A stretch of DNA of 64,000 nucleotides from Rheinheimera nanhaiensis E407-8. Its GTDB lineage: Bacteria; Pseudomonadota; Gammaproteobacteria; Enterobacterales; Alteromonadaceae. The DNA lies in the NCBI RefSeq assembly GCF_000296695.1, contig NZ_BAFK01000010.1, positions 1-64,000 of the forward strand, in the 5' to 3' direction. The notes under the pieces were generated by a model. It saw only the letters and a program-made list of their open reading frames with translations. It searched no databases and was not told the DNA's origin. The position numbers and the translations under genes are program-made. This document shows positions 1-7,158 of the stretch, in pieces (the first letter of the stretch is position 1; each line of letters starts with the position of its first letter).

Positions 1-107
1 TTAGCCAAATGGCTGGGCTGGGGAGAAGGCTCAATGAGTATCAAGGCGCTGCTGACGGACAATTTTTACGCTTCGCTCCAAAATTGCCGCAGAGCACGGC
101 GTTAAAT
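1..107 (+). other. Partial attC-like recombination site at left edge, overlapping an ORF tail
   Basis: The stretch ends in GTTAAAT (101-107), which fits the GTTRRRY core of integron attC sites. It is preceded by a short hairpin (CAATTTT/CAAAATTG around a CTTCGCT-type loop, about 59-86) of the kind seen in the variable part of long attC sites. The opposite end of the site is not visible, so this is either the right part of a cassette boundary or a degenerate one. A reading frame open from base 1 stops at TAA 103-105, inside the core, as cassette genes often do. The 34-residue tail is not recognised. Confidence 0.4.
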
Positions 108-122
108 TGTACGAGGTAGTAA

Positions 123-491
123 GTGGTATCACCTGAAATATTGCATGAACTTGCACTAAAGCATTCTGACAAAACTAAGTTTTTTACAGTTTCGTTTTTC
201 TTCTTCTTAGTATGTTTCTTTTATATTGCAGGCAACAGTGCGAGTCAGCAGTTGAGCTTAACCGGAGTGTTCGGTTTGCTGTTTGGTTTTGCCGCAGCAC
301 AGTGCTTTTTTATCGTGTGTTTTTTGCTGTCCTTCAGAAGCTTGGGCTCCCGGCAATCCGCCGATCCAATGTGGTACTTAGTGAGCAGAGTTTTAGAATG
401 GGTTAAAACCATTATTATGTTATTGGTGCTTCCAATGCCTTTAATAGCTCTAATAATCACAGTTTTTGTATTTATCGGGCAAGCAATTTAA
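123..491 (+). CDS. Small membrane protein of unknown function in a cassette-like unit
   Basis: This 122-residue protein has three hydrophobic segments (about residues 20-38, 45-70 and 94-120), so it is probably an inner-membrane protein. No family was recognised. It starts with GTG at 123, preceded by a GAGG Shine-Dalgarno about 8 bases upstream. The gene sits between two attC-like sites, and its TAA stop overlaps the left core of the downstream site, an arrangement typical of integron gene cassettes. Function cannot be assigned. Confidence 0.6.
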   Translation: MVSPEILHELALKHSDKTKFFTVSFFFFLVCFFYIAGNSASQQLSLTGVFGLLFGFAAAQCFFIVCFLLSFRSLGSRQSADPMWYLVSRVLEWVKTIIMLLVLPMPLIALIITVFVFIGQAI

Positions 492-586
492 CAAATTGCT
501 TAATTTCGTTCCGGCCGCAAAAAAAACGCGGCCTCCACCGGACTGCCTACGCGTTGCTTCGGCACCCGTTTATGGCGGCGTTAAAT
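486..586 (+). repeat. attC-like integron recombination site
   Basis: The 101-bp element is bounded by ATTTAAC (486-492) and GTTAAAT (580-586). These are exact reverse complements of each other and fit the RYYYAAC/GTTRRRY core consensus. Inside, TCCGG and CCGGA pair, and GGCCGC pairs with GCGGCC around an A-rich loop. The whole element can therefore fold into the imperfect hairpin recognised by integron integrases. It lies exactly between two short same-strand genes. The assignment rests on this structure; no integrase gene is present in the window. Confidence 0.65.
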
Positions 587-603
587 TTTTTAAGGATAGT
601 TAA

Positions 604-1167
604 GTGGTCAAGGTCGCAATTATTTTTCACTCAGCATCAGGCACGACAAAGAAACTTGCTGAAGCAGTAGCTTCGGGCATTCGTTCTGTTTCTGGGGTTG
701 ATGCTGTTATTGCTGAAATTGTTGGTACTGATATTGTTGAGGGGCGTTTTAAAAACTTAGCGCTGATAGAACAACTCAAAGATGTCGATGCAATGGTTTT
801 CGGCTCACCCACATTTATGGGTTGTGTATCGGCGCAATTCAAAGCTTTTGCTGATGCTACAGGCGATCTTTGGGCTGAAAAAGCTTGGTCTAATAAAATT
901 GCCAGTGGTTTTACCATTGGCTCGAATTTAAGTGGTGATCAGTTGAACACCATTCAATACATGCAAATTTTCGCAAACCAACATGGCATGTTATGGGCAA
1001 GTTTAGATATACCAGGTAACTGTGATGCCGAAGGGCGTAACAGGCTTGGCGCTCAATCTGGCTTAATTGCACACTCTAAAGATGGCGAACTAAATGCGAT
1101 CGATTTAGTAACAGCAAAGTATCTGGGGCAGCGTGTTGCCAATGTTGCCAAGAGATTTGTAGCATAA
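604..1167 (+). CDS. Flavodoxin-like / WrbA-like NAD(P)H:quinone oxidoreductase family protein
   Basis: This 187-residue cytoplasmic protein has a flavodoxin fold. The N-terminus (VKVAIIFHSASGTTKKLAEA) carries the phosphate-binding loop for FMN, and GSPTFMGCVSAQFKAF (about 63-78) matches the second flavin-binding loop of the WrbA/NAD(P)H-dependent FMN reductase group. It is likely to bind FMN and reduce quinones or similar acceptors; the substrate is unknown. It starts with GTG at 604, preceded by an AAGGA ribosome-binding site about 9 bases upstream. It directly follows an attC-like site and looks like a cassette gene. Confidence 0.75.
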   Translation: MVKVAIIFHSASGTTKKLAEAVASGIRSVSGVDAVIAEIVGTDIVEGRFKNLALIEQLKDVDAMVFGSPTFMGCVSAQFKAFADATGDLWAEKAWSNKIASGFTIGSNLSGDQLNTIQYMQIFANQHGMLWASLDIPGNCDAEGRNRLGAQSGLIAHSKDGELNAIDLVTAKYLGQRVANVAKRFVA

Positions 1168-1172
1168 AAAAA

Positions 1173-1250
1173 TATAACAATCTGTGTCATTCAGGGCCTA
1201 CGCCCCTGCGATGCTCACAAGTTCGCGCGCATGCGCGGGGCGTTACGCGC
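1173..1250 (+). repeat. Degenerate attC-like element
   Basis: The element begins with TATAAC just after the flavodoxin-like gene and ends with GCGTTACGC. Internal palindromes are present (CAGGG..CCCCTG near 1192-1208, and a GCGCGC/GCGCG stretch near 1225-1240). Its core (CTGYGTCATTCAGRGCCT) reappears at 3144-3161 after the esterase gene, so both look like the same kind of cassette boundary. The outer cores do not fully match RYYYAAC/GTTRRRY, so it may be inactive. The rest of 1251-1431 shows nothing recognisable. Confidence 0.35.
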
Positions 1251-1431
1251 TAAGTATTCATTTTCTTCGCACAACCATTTTTATTTGTGGTGTTTTTGCT
1301 GCGCTGCGTCAGCCCATTAGTAATGCGTTAGCAGGCTGCCTGGAATGTTTAGTTACAAATTTCAGTTTTCTTTTAACCCCCGCTGAAGTTAAGTTGTGCT
1401 TTCAATGTAAACAAACATCGGAGTTTGTATT

Positions 1432-2127
1432 ATGCTGGTTTTTTTGCACATTTTGACTGGCACAGTCGCACTCATTAGTGGTGCATTAAGTTTTGCAGTG
1501 ACAAAAGGCAGCAATTTACATAAAAAATTCGGGTTGGCTTTTGTTCTTTCAATGATAGTAATGACCATTTCAGGTGCATTATTAGCGTTTCTCGCTACGG
1601 AAAAGCTTAATATGGTTGCTGGTCTTGTAACATTTTATCTTGTGGTTACGGCTTATTTAACCGTTCACCCTCCTAAGAATAATGCATTAATAATCCATTC
1701 AATTTTTATGACTTTAGGTTTTACCATCGGAGTTTATGCAATTTATACCGGTTTAACCGCGTTAAACAATGGTTTGTCGTCAATAGACGGCAATCCTGTG
1801 CAAGCTATCATTGTTTTTGGTGTAATATCACTTTTAGCAGCGGCTTTAGATATCCGTGTGATAGCGAAAGGAAGGCTTAAGCACAAATGGCAACTCGTTC
1901 GCCATGTTTGGCGCATAGGTTTTGCCATGCTTATTGCCACCGCCTCTTTTTTTCTTGGGCAGTCTCAGGTTATTCCCGACGCGATGAGAAATATCTATAC
2001 CCTTGCTGGGCCGGTGTTACTGGTTTTATGTTTAACAGCATATTGGGTTATTCGCGTTAGTATTTGGGGTTTAAAGAAGCGAACGACAGCGCAGACGCAA
2101 ACGGCAGCTGCACAGTCGTCACGCTAA
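1432..2127 (+). CDS. DUF2306-like polytopic membrane protein
   Basis: This 231-residue protein has about seven hydrophobic helices separated by short polar loops. It opens with an HILTGTVALISGALSF helix followed by an HKKFG motif, resembling the DUF2306 family of predicted membrane proteins with conserved histidines (HxxxG-type helices, KHKWQLVRHVWRIGF near residues 147-161). Its function is unknown; a haem- or quinone-linked role is sometimes suspected for such proteins but is not shown here. It starts with ATG at 1432, behind a CGGAG ribosome-binding site. It is a member of the cassette-like run at the left of the window. Confidence 0.55.
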   Translation: MLVFLHILTGTVALISGALSFAVTKGSNLHKKFGLAFVLSMIVMTISGALLAFLATEKLNMVAGLVTFYLVVTAYLTVHPPKNNALIIHSIFMTLGFTIGVYAIYTGLTALNNGLSSIDGNPVQAIIVFGVISLLAAALDIRVIAKGRLKHKWQLVRHVWRIGFAMLIATASFFLGQSQVIPDAMRNIYTLAGPVLLVLCLTAYWVIRVSIWGLKKRTTAQTQTAAAQSSR

Positions 2128-2300
2128 ATTTTGGCATTAGCAGGTTTTCGGGTTTTAACGGTTTTATTCAGTAGTTTTATTCTGGCTTTGCTCGCGTTTG
2201 GTTTTGTTAGCGGCAGCGGCAAAAGTTTTAGTTCGCTAGTTTGTGGGTTTGCAGCAAACGGTTAGTAAATTGGCGTTGCTCTTCTTGGTTAGGTAAGCAA

Positions 2301-3131
2301 ATGAAGTTGTTTTTATTTTCGGTATTGTTGCTGGTCTGTTTTACGTTGAGTGCCGCCACACCATATGAATTACCACGAAGTTCAGTGATTGAGCTTGAAG
2401 AAAAATCCAGTGGGCGTATTTACCCCGTGTTTATTCAGCTGCCTGCTTCCTACGCCGCGAATACTGACCAAACTTACCCGATTATTTACCTTACCGACGC
2501 GCATTACAGCTTTCCAATTGTGAGTGGTGCCATGCGTTTTCCGATGAACAGCGGCCTAATGCAGCATGTAATTATTGTGGCGGTATCGTATGAGAAAGGT
2601 TCGGCGGGTGCCAGCAGCAGGATCAGAGACTACACGCCAACATCAGCGAAAGCCTGGAAGCAGCAGACTGGCAATGCTAAAGCGCACATGGCTTTTTTAC
2701 GTGAAACCGTAATGCCATTTATTGAGAGCCAATATAGGGCGAGCAAAACGGATCGAACCTTTGTCGGTAATTCACTGGGCGGTTTGTTTGGTGCTTATAT
2801 TTTATTTACTGAACCGGATTTGTTTTCCAGCTACATATTGGGGAGCCCATCGGTTTGGTTTGATGATAACGCAATACTAAATATCCCCTTGACCAAAGCA
2901 AAGACGAAGATAAAAGTGTATTTATCCGTAGGCGAGTATGAAACGCCAGCTTTTGGCGAAGGGCAAGACATGGTTGCAGGTGCCATGCAGCTCAGAGACA
3001 GAATTACGGCATTAAGCAACGCAGAGATGGAGCTAAACTTTGTCGTCGTTGCAGGTGCCAGCCACGCCACAGCATTCCCGACTACGGCCATTCAAGGTTT
3101 GGATTGGCTATACGGTATAAAACGAAAATGA
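2301..3131 (+). CDS. Secreted alpha/beta-hydrolase, esterase D/IroE-like
   Basis: This 276-residue protein has a clear signal peptide (MKLFLFSVLLLVCFTLSAA), so it is exported to the periplasm or beyond. The body matches the esterase D / siderophore-esterase-like hydrolases (COG2819 type). It has YLTDAHYSFP near the oxyanion region, the nucleophile elbow GNSLGG, and a late histidine in GASHATAFP. The ATG at 2301 was preferred over an upstream in-frame TTG at 2241 because it begins the signal peptide. The substrate is unknown: acyl ester or trilactone cleavage would be typical. The 173 bp before it (2128-2300) contain no recognised feature beyond possible cassette-boundary remnants. Confidence 0.75.
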   Translation: MKLFLFSVLLLVCFTLSAATPYELPRSSVIELEEKSSGRIYPVFIQLPASYAANTDQTYPIIYLTDAHYSFPIVSGAMRFPMNSGLMQHVIIVAVSYEKGSAGASSRIRDYTPTSAKAWKQQTGNAKAHMAFLRETVMPFIESQYRASKTDRTFVGNSLGGLFGAYILFTEPDLFSSYILGSPSVWFDDNAILNIPLTKAKTKIKVYLSVGEYETPAFGEGQDMVAGAMQLRDRITALSNAEMELNFVVVAGASHATAFPTTAIQGLDWLYGIKRK

Positions 3132-3137
3132 TGTATC

Positions 3138-3215
3138 ACAAACTGCGTCATTCAGAGCCTGCGGCCGCCGACGCTCATATGTTTACATGCACACGCTGGA
3201 CTTAGCTCATTTAGG
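3138..3215 (+). repeat. Degenerate attC-like element, second copy
   Basis: The stretch CACAAACTGCGTCATTCAG continuing into AGCCTGCGG closely matches the start of the element at 1173-1250. The right half ends in GGACTTAGC instead of a GTTRRRY core. It sits between the esterase gene and the next short ORF. It is probably a decayed or divergent cassette boundary; the assignment rests on similarity to the first copy. Confidence 0.3.
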
Positions 3216-3405
3216 AAAAATAGGTGTTAATTTGATAGTTCGTGAAGCAAAGCCTGACGATGCGTTAAGATTGACTAAATGGTATAACCAGTTGGTTAAT
3301 AACCCTGCAGTAAATGTAGAACCGGAACAAATACAGGCTTTTTCTGACGATGCTCGCTCAAAACTAGCGCCGCTACTTTTTACAGCTAACAACATTCAAG
3401 GATGA
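3187..3405 (+). pseudogene. Short ORF resembling the N-terminus of a GNAT acetyltransferase (probable fragment)
   Basis: The 72-residue frame contains LIVREAKPDDALRLTKW, which looks like the first strand and helix of GNAT N-acetyltransferases. It stops after about 55 matching residues, well before the acetyl-CoA-binding motif, so no functional acetyltransferase can be made. Its own start is unclear; a TTG near 3232 would begin exactly at the similarity. The stop lies 3 bases before the next gene. It may be a truncated remnant or an unrelated small protein. Confidence 0.35.
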
Positions 3406-3408
3406 GAA

Positions 3409-3855
3409 ATGCCCTCTGCTAACAATAAATATCTTCTGGCTGCGGCAATATGTTGTTTTGCCGCTGCACTTGCTCATCTTGGCTGCATTGTGTTTGGCGG
3501 CGATTGGTATCGCTTCTTTGGTGCAGGTGAGCAGATGGCCCGTATGGCGGAGCAGGGGCTTTGGTATCCGACTATCGTTACCGCTGTTATCGTTTTGGTG
3601 CTGTTAGTGTGGGCGCTGTATGCTCTGTCGGGCGCAGGAATAATAAAGCGTTTACCGCTGACAAGATTAGCGCTACTGCTGATTAGCAGTATATTTTTAC
3701 TGCGTGGCGTTGCCTTTGTTGGCTTAATGCCAAGGTTCCCGGAAAACAGCCTGACGTTTTGGTTAGTGAGTTCGGCTATCTGTTTATTGATTGGTAGTCT
3801 TTTTGCGGTAGGTTGTTGGCAGCAATGGTCAGTGTTAAGTAATAAAAACGCTTAG
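3409..3855 (+). CDS. Four-helix membrane protein of unknown function
   Basis: This 148-residue protein has four predicted transmembrane helices (about residues 8-28, 52-73, 84-105 and 115-136) and few charged residues. It is probably an inner-membrane protein. A motif FGGDWYRFFGAGEQMARM follows helix 1 and may be a family signature; the family is a conserved hypothetical one. An AGGA ribosome-binding site ends a few bases before ATG 3409. It is the last of the cassette-like genes. No function can be given. Confidence 0.65.
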   Translation: MPSANNKYLLAAAICCFAAALAHLGCIVFGGDWYRFFGAGEQMARMAEQGLWYPTIVTAVIVLVLLVWALYALSGAGIIKRLPLTRLALLLISSIFLLRGVAFVGLMPRFPENSLTFWLVSSAICLLIGSLFAVGCWQQWSVLSNKNA

Positions 3856-3953
3856 TTGTTTTATCGGGCGCTTATTTAAAAGCAGAAGATTGCAAAAACG
3901 CCAACTTCTGTTTAGATTGAATAGCAACGCTAACCGACAAACAGGACGTAATA

Positions 3954-4361
3954 ATGAAAACACGGCTAAGTGCAATGATTGCTGCGGCGATACTCACTGC
4001 AGGCACAGTATGTGCGGCAGCCCAGGCGAACACGCAAGACTATAAACTGGTGACGGTGGCTGGCTACCTGAACTTTTACTTGTTGAACTTAAATGCCTGT
4101 CAGGATTTTCACCCGTCGGTGCGCCAAAGCGCCTATGATGCAGAAAAAAATCTGTATCCGTATTTAGATAAACTGTACAGCAAAATGGGCGGTGAAAAGG
4201 GCGCAAACCAGCAAATGGTGTCTGACATCGTAATGAAGCGCCGCAACATGCTAAACGCGCAGATTGCTGAAGGTGATTTTACCGTAGAGCATTGCCAGGC
4301 CGTGGTGAAAATTTTAACTGAAGATGGCTTAGATAAAACCCTGCTAAGCGCTGTGGAATAA
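3954..4361 (+). CDS. Small exported protein of unknown function
   Basis: This 135-residue protein has a cleavable signal peptide (MKTRLSAMIAAAILTAGTVC..AQA). The mature part of about 110 residues is alpha-helical and contains two cysteines (ACQDF and EHCQAV) that could form a disulfide in the periplasm. An AGGACGTAATA leader supplies the ribosome-binding site before ATG 3954. No family was recognised. It is a single-gene unit followed by a terminator at 4439-4464. Confidence 0.6.
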   Translation: MKTRLSAMIAAAILTAGTVCAAAQANTQDYKLVTVAGYLNFYLLNLNACQDFHPSVRQSAYDAEKNLYPYLDKLYSKMGGEKGANQQMVSDIVMKRRNMLNAQIAEGDFTVEHCQAVVKILTEDGLDKTLLSAVE

Positions 4362-4438
4362 AAAAGGCGCTATGGAATAGTCGCAAGTGCAGTGGAATAG
4401 CACTAAGCATAGCCGTGTTACTTTTTCACCCGGTCACC

Positions 4439-4464
4439 AACGCCAGCCACGTGCTGGCGTTTTT
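4439..4464 (+). terminator. Rho-independent terminator
   Basis: The arms CGCCAGC (4441-4447) and GCTGGCG (4453-4459), extended by the inner CAC/GTG, form a compact hairpin followed by TTTTT. It closes the transcript of the preceding exported-protein gene before the cobalamin riboswitch. Confidence 0.8.
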
Positions 4465-4494
4465 CATTTTGCCGCTGTTGTCTATTGTCTGTTA

Positions 4495-4660
4495 CACTTG
4501 GCGCCGCTCAGGTGCAGCTTAACGCTGCTGAAAAGGGAAGCAGGTGAAACGCCTGCACTGTACCCGCAACTGTAATACGCGCTGCAAGCAACAGCCACTG
4601 GTACCTTACCGGGAAGGCGCTTGTGGGGTATCGCGTTAAGTCAGGAGACCTGCCCGGGCT
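4495..4660 (+). promoter_or_regulatory. Cobalamin (B12) riboswitch
   Basis: The conserved blocks of the class-I cobalamin aptamer appear in order: GGTGC (about 4511), AAAAGGGAAGCAGGTGAAA (about 4530-4550), a CTGTACCCGCAACTGTAA core (about 4557-4576), GCCACTG (about 4593), CCGGGAAGGCGC (about 4609-4620) and the B12 box AAGTCAGGAGACCTGCC (about 4639-4655). It lies upstream of the B12 import genes in the same direction, so it should repress them when adenosylcobalamin is abundant. Confidence 0.93.
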
Positions 4661-4687
4661 TACATAACGTCTCTGTGCGGGAGTTCA

Positions 4688-4740
4688 CAGCAGCGCCAGA
4701 GCCCAGGTTTTGCCCCGGCTGGCTGCTGCATGGTCAGGAG
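4688..4740 (+). promoter_or_regulatory. Candidate riboswitch expression-platform hairpin next to the btuD ribosome-binding site
   Basis: CAGCAGCGCCAG (4688-4699) pairs with CTGGCTGCTG (4719-4728), allowing a two-base bulge. The hairpin ends 5 bases before the TCAGGAG Shine-Dalgarno (4734-4740). It is a plausible element linking aptamer folding to translation initiation of btuD. There is no T-tract, so translational rather than transcriptional control is inferred. Confidence 0.45.
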
Positions 4741-4747
4741 TACTGGT

Positions 4748-5518
4748 GTGCTGAAGGTATCTGGGTTGTCGCTGCAGTTGGGGAGTCAGCTTGTACTGCA
4801 GGATATTGCATTTTCGCTGCCACAGCAGGGGATCTTGGGCGTTATTGGCCCCAATGGAGCCGGTAAAAGCAGCCTGCTTAAGCTTATTTCGCGCGCATTG
4901 CCGCCCACTTGTGGCCAGATTTTGCTGCGCCAACGTCCGCTTAGCCAATACACTAACCAGCAACTGGCCCGCACCCTGGCGGTGGTAAGCCAGCATCCGC
5001 CACCGCTGTTTGCGCTGACGGTATTTCAGGTAGCGGCCATGGGGCTGTTGCCGCATAAAAGCTGGTTTGAAACCACCAACAGCAGCGATCGCGCCAGTGT
5101 AACGCGGGCGCTAAATAAAGTAGGCCTTGCCAATAAGGCTGACGTCTTAATTGATACCTTATCCGGTGGTGAACTGCAGCGGCTGTATATCGCCCGCGCA
5201 CTGGTACAGCAACCGGCGCTGTTGCTGCTGGACGAGCCCACTAACCATCTGGATGTACAATATCAGCATCAGGTGCTGCAGCTTCTGCGCGAGCTGAATA
5301 TTCCGGTGCTGGTGTGTATCCACGATTTAAACCTGGCGGCGCTTTATTGCGACAGCTTGTTATTGCTAAATAAAGGCCATCAGGTGGCTTTTGGTACCCC
5401 AGAGCAGGTATTGCAGCATCAGCAGTTACAGCAGGTATTTGCACTAGAGTGCCAGGTAAGCCGCCATCCGGCGCTGGATAAACTGCAAATTACTTTTTTA
5501 CCACCGGGAGCGGCATAA
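4748..5518 (+). CDS. btuD: Vitamin B12 ABC transporter ATP-binding protein BtuD
   Basis: This ABC ATPase of about 256 residues is the cytoplasmic motor of the BtuCDF B12 importer. It shows Walker A (GPNGAGKSS), the Q-loop region VVSQHPPP, the ABC signature LSGGELQR, Walker B (LLLLDEPTNHLDVQ) and the switch histidine in CIHDLNLAA. GTG 4748 was chosen because TCAGGAG lies 7 bases upstream; an in-frame ATG at 4730 lacks a ribosome-binding site. It is the first gene after the cobalamin riboswitch and ends 2 bases before btuC. Confidence 0.9.
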   Translation: MLKVSGLSLQLGSQLVLQDIAFSLPQQGILGVIGPNGAGKSSLLKLISRALPPTCGQILLRQRPLSQYTNQQLARTLAVVSQHPPPLFALTVFQVAAMGLLPHKSWFETTNSSDRASVTRALNKVGLANKADVLIDTLSGGELQRLYIARALVQQPALLLLDEPTNHLDVQYQHQVLQLLRELNIPVLVCIHDLNLAALYCDSLLLLNKGHQVAFGTPEQVLQHQQLQQVFALECQVSRHPALDKLQITFLPPGAA

Positions 5519-5520
5519 CC

Positions 5521-6543
5521 ATGGTTAAACTTGCCGCACGCTTAAGTTTGCCACGTCAGCGCAACTACCCGCTGATGTTACTTATTACCTTGCTGCTGTT
5601 AGTGGCCAGCGCTGTGTTCAGTTTAACCTTAGGCAGCGCTGAAATTTCTATCAATGACATCATCGCCGTATTGTTTGGCACAGCAGGTACGCCTGCACTG
5701 GCCGATACGGTGATCTGGCAGATCCGCCTGCCGCGTTTACTCTGCGCCATGCTGGTGGGGGCAGGGCTGGCCGTCAGCGGCGCCATTTTACAAAATGTCA
5801 GCCGTAACCCGCTGGCCGACCCTTATTTGTTTGGCTTAATGGCCGGCGCCGGCCTGGGCGCTACCATTGTTAGCGTAGTGCTGCCGGCGCAGTTATTCAG
5901 CGTGGCGGTGGGGGCTTTTGCCGGGGCCTTGCTTGCGGTAGCGCTGGTGTTTGTGTTTTGTGCCGGCCAGCACTGGCGCAAGGTCGAGGTGACCCTGTTG
6001 GCCGGCGTGGCGGTGTCTTTTATGTTAAGCGCGCTTAGCAGCTTTATTTTGTACTTTGCCGAGCCCTTTGCCGCCAACCGGGTGATGTTCTGGTTAATGG
6101 GCAGCTTAAGCCGCACCGACTGGCAAAGCGTATTGCTGCTGGCGCCGGTAACCCTGCTGGTGCTGCTATTGGCGCTGGCGCTGCGCCGGCAATTGGATGC
6201 GCTGCTGTTAAGCGATGAAAGCGCCCGTACCCTGGGGGTTAACACCAGCCGCTTACGGTTAGTGTTACTGCTGGCGACGGCGTTGTTAACCGCCTGCATT
6301 GTATCGCAGTGTGGCGGTATTGCCTTTGTCGGTCTGATGATCCCGCATTTGGTGCGCCGGTTGTTTGGCGTTACTTCGCTACATTTACTCACGGGTTCGG
6401 CGCTTTTGGGCGCTCTTTTTCTGATCTGGGTCGATAACCTGGCGCGTACTGTGCTGCCACAACAGGAGATCCCGCTGGGGGTAATTACCTCACTGGTGGG
6501 CAGCCTATTCTTTTTAACCCTAATGCGGGCAAAGCAGACCTAG
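5521..6543 (+). CDS. btuC: Vitamin B12 ABC transporter permease BtuC (FecCD family)
   Basis: This 340-residue polytopic permease has about ten transmembrane helices. It carries FecCD-family hallmarks: IRLPRLLCAMLVGAGLAVSG near residues 69-88, NPLADPYLFG (about 97-106) and the cytoplasmic coupling segment GGIAFVGLMIPHLVRRL near residue 265. It moves B12 across the inner membrane with BtuD and BtuF. Its position inside the riboswitch-led operon supports cobalamin rather than haem or siderophore as substrate, which the sequence alone would not settle. Confidence 0.9.
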   Translation: MVKLAARLSLPRQRNYPLMLLITLLLLVASAVFSLTLGSAEISINDIIAVLFGTAGTPALADTVIWQIRLPRLLCAMLVGAGLAVSGAILQNVSRNPLADPYLFGLMAGAGLGATIVSVVLPAQLFSVAVGAFAGALLAVALVFVFCAGQHWRKVEVTLLAGVAVSFMLSALSSFILYFAEPFAANRVMFWLMGSLSRTDWQSVLLLAPVTLLVLLLALALRRQLDALLLSDESARTLGVNTSRLRLVLLLATALLTACIVSQCGGIAFVGLMIPHLVRRLFGVTSLHLLTGSALLGALFLIWVDNLARTVLPQQEIPLGVITSLVGSLFFLTLMRAKQT

Positions 6544-6555
6544 CATGAGGCAACA

Positions 6556-7158
6556 ATGACAGACAGCATAAAACAGCAGCGGCACCAGGCGCGCCAACAG
6601 CGGCTGAAAACACAGGTAGATGCAGCAGTGGCCGCCGCCACCACTGAAAAGGGCCTGCTGCTGGTGATAACCGGCAATGGTAAAGGCAAGTCTACTTCGG
6701 GTTTTGGCACGGTAGCGCGGGCGGTGGGGCATGGCCTGAGCGCCGCTGTGGTGCAATTTATTAAAGGCAGCTGGGATTGTGGCGAGCGCAATTTATTATC
6801 GCAGCATGGCGTGCAATTTGCCGTGATGGCCACCGGCTTTACCTGGGATACGCAGGATAAAGCCGCCGATATGGCAGCGGCTGAGCATGTGTGGCAGCAG
6901 GCCGAGCAGTTTTTAAGCGATGCTGCTATTGATCTGGTGTTGCTGGATGAACTGACCTACATGGTCAGTTATCACTATCTTGAGCTGGAGCGGGTAGAGC
7001 GCGCCTTAATAAATCGCCCGGCCGGGCAGCATGTGGTGATTACCGGCCGCGCTTGTCATCGCCGGCTGATAGAGCTGGCCGACACGGTAAGCGAAGTACA
7101 AAACCTCAAGCATGCTTTTGATAACGGCATTAAAGCGCAGCGGGGTATAGACTGGTGA
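6556..7158 (+). CDS. btuR: Cob(I)yrinic acid a,c-diamide adenosyltransferase
   Basis: This 200-residue cytoplasmic enzyme is of the BtuR/CobO/CobA type. It transfers the adenosyl group of ATP to cob(I)alamin, making coenzyme B12 from the imported vitamin. The P-loop GNGKGKSTSGFG (about residues 39-50) has the inverted-nucleotide-binding form typical of this family. The motifs VQFIKGSW, LLDELTY and VVITGR also match. It lies 12 bases after btuC and overlaps btuF by 4 bases, in the riboswitch operon. Confidence 0.93.
   Translation: MTDSIKQQRHQARQQRLKTQVDAAVAAATTEKGLLLVITGNGKGKSTSGFGTVARAVGHGLSAAVVQFIKGSWDCGERNLLSQHGVQFAVMATGFTWDTQDKAADMAAAEHVWQQAEQFLSDAAIDLVLLDELTYMVSYHYLELERVERALINRPAGQHVVITGRACHRRLIELADTVSEVQNLKHAFDNGIKAQRGIDW

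Noticed and set aside
1184-1456. Open frame of 90 codons between the flavodoxin-like and DUF2306-like genes
   Set aside because: It runs through the attC-like element, has Cys-rich low-quality content and no ribosome-binding site, and overlaps the start of the real next gene.
4387-4866. Open frames across the terminator and cobalamin riboswitch
   Set aside because: They cover structured RNA sequence with conserved riboswitch blocks; no protein similarity or start signal supports them.
5823-6392. Long antisense frame (189 codons) inside btuC
   Set aside because: Ser/Asn/Thr-rich composition typical of the shadow of a hydrophobic membrane protein gene; no start signal.
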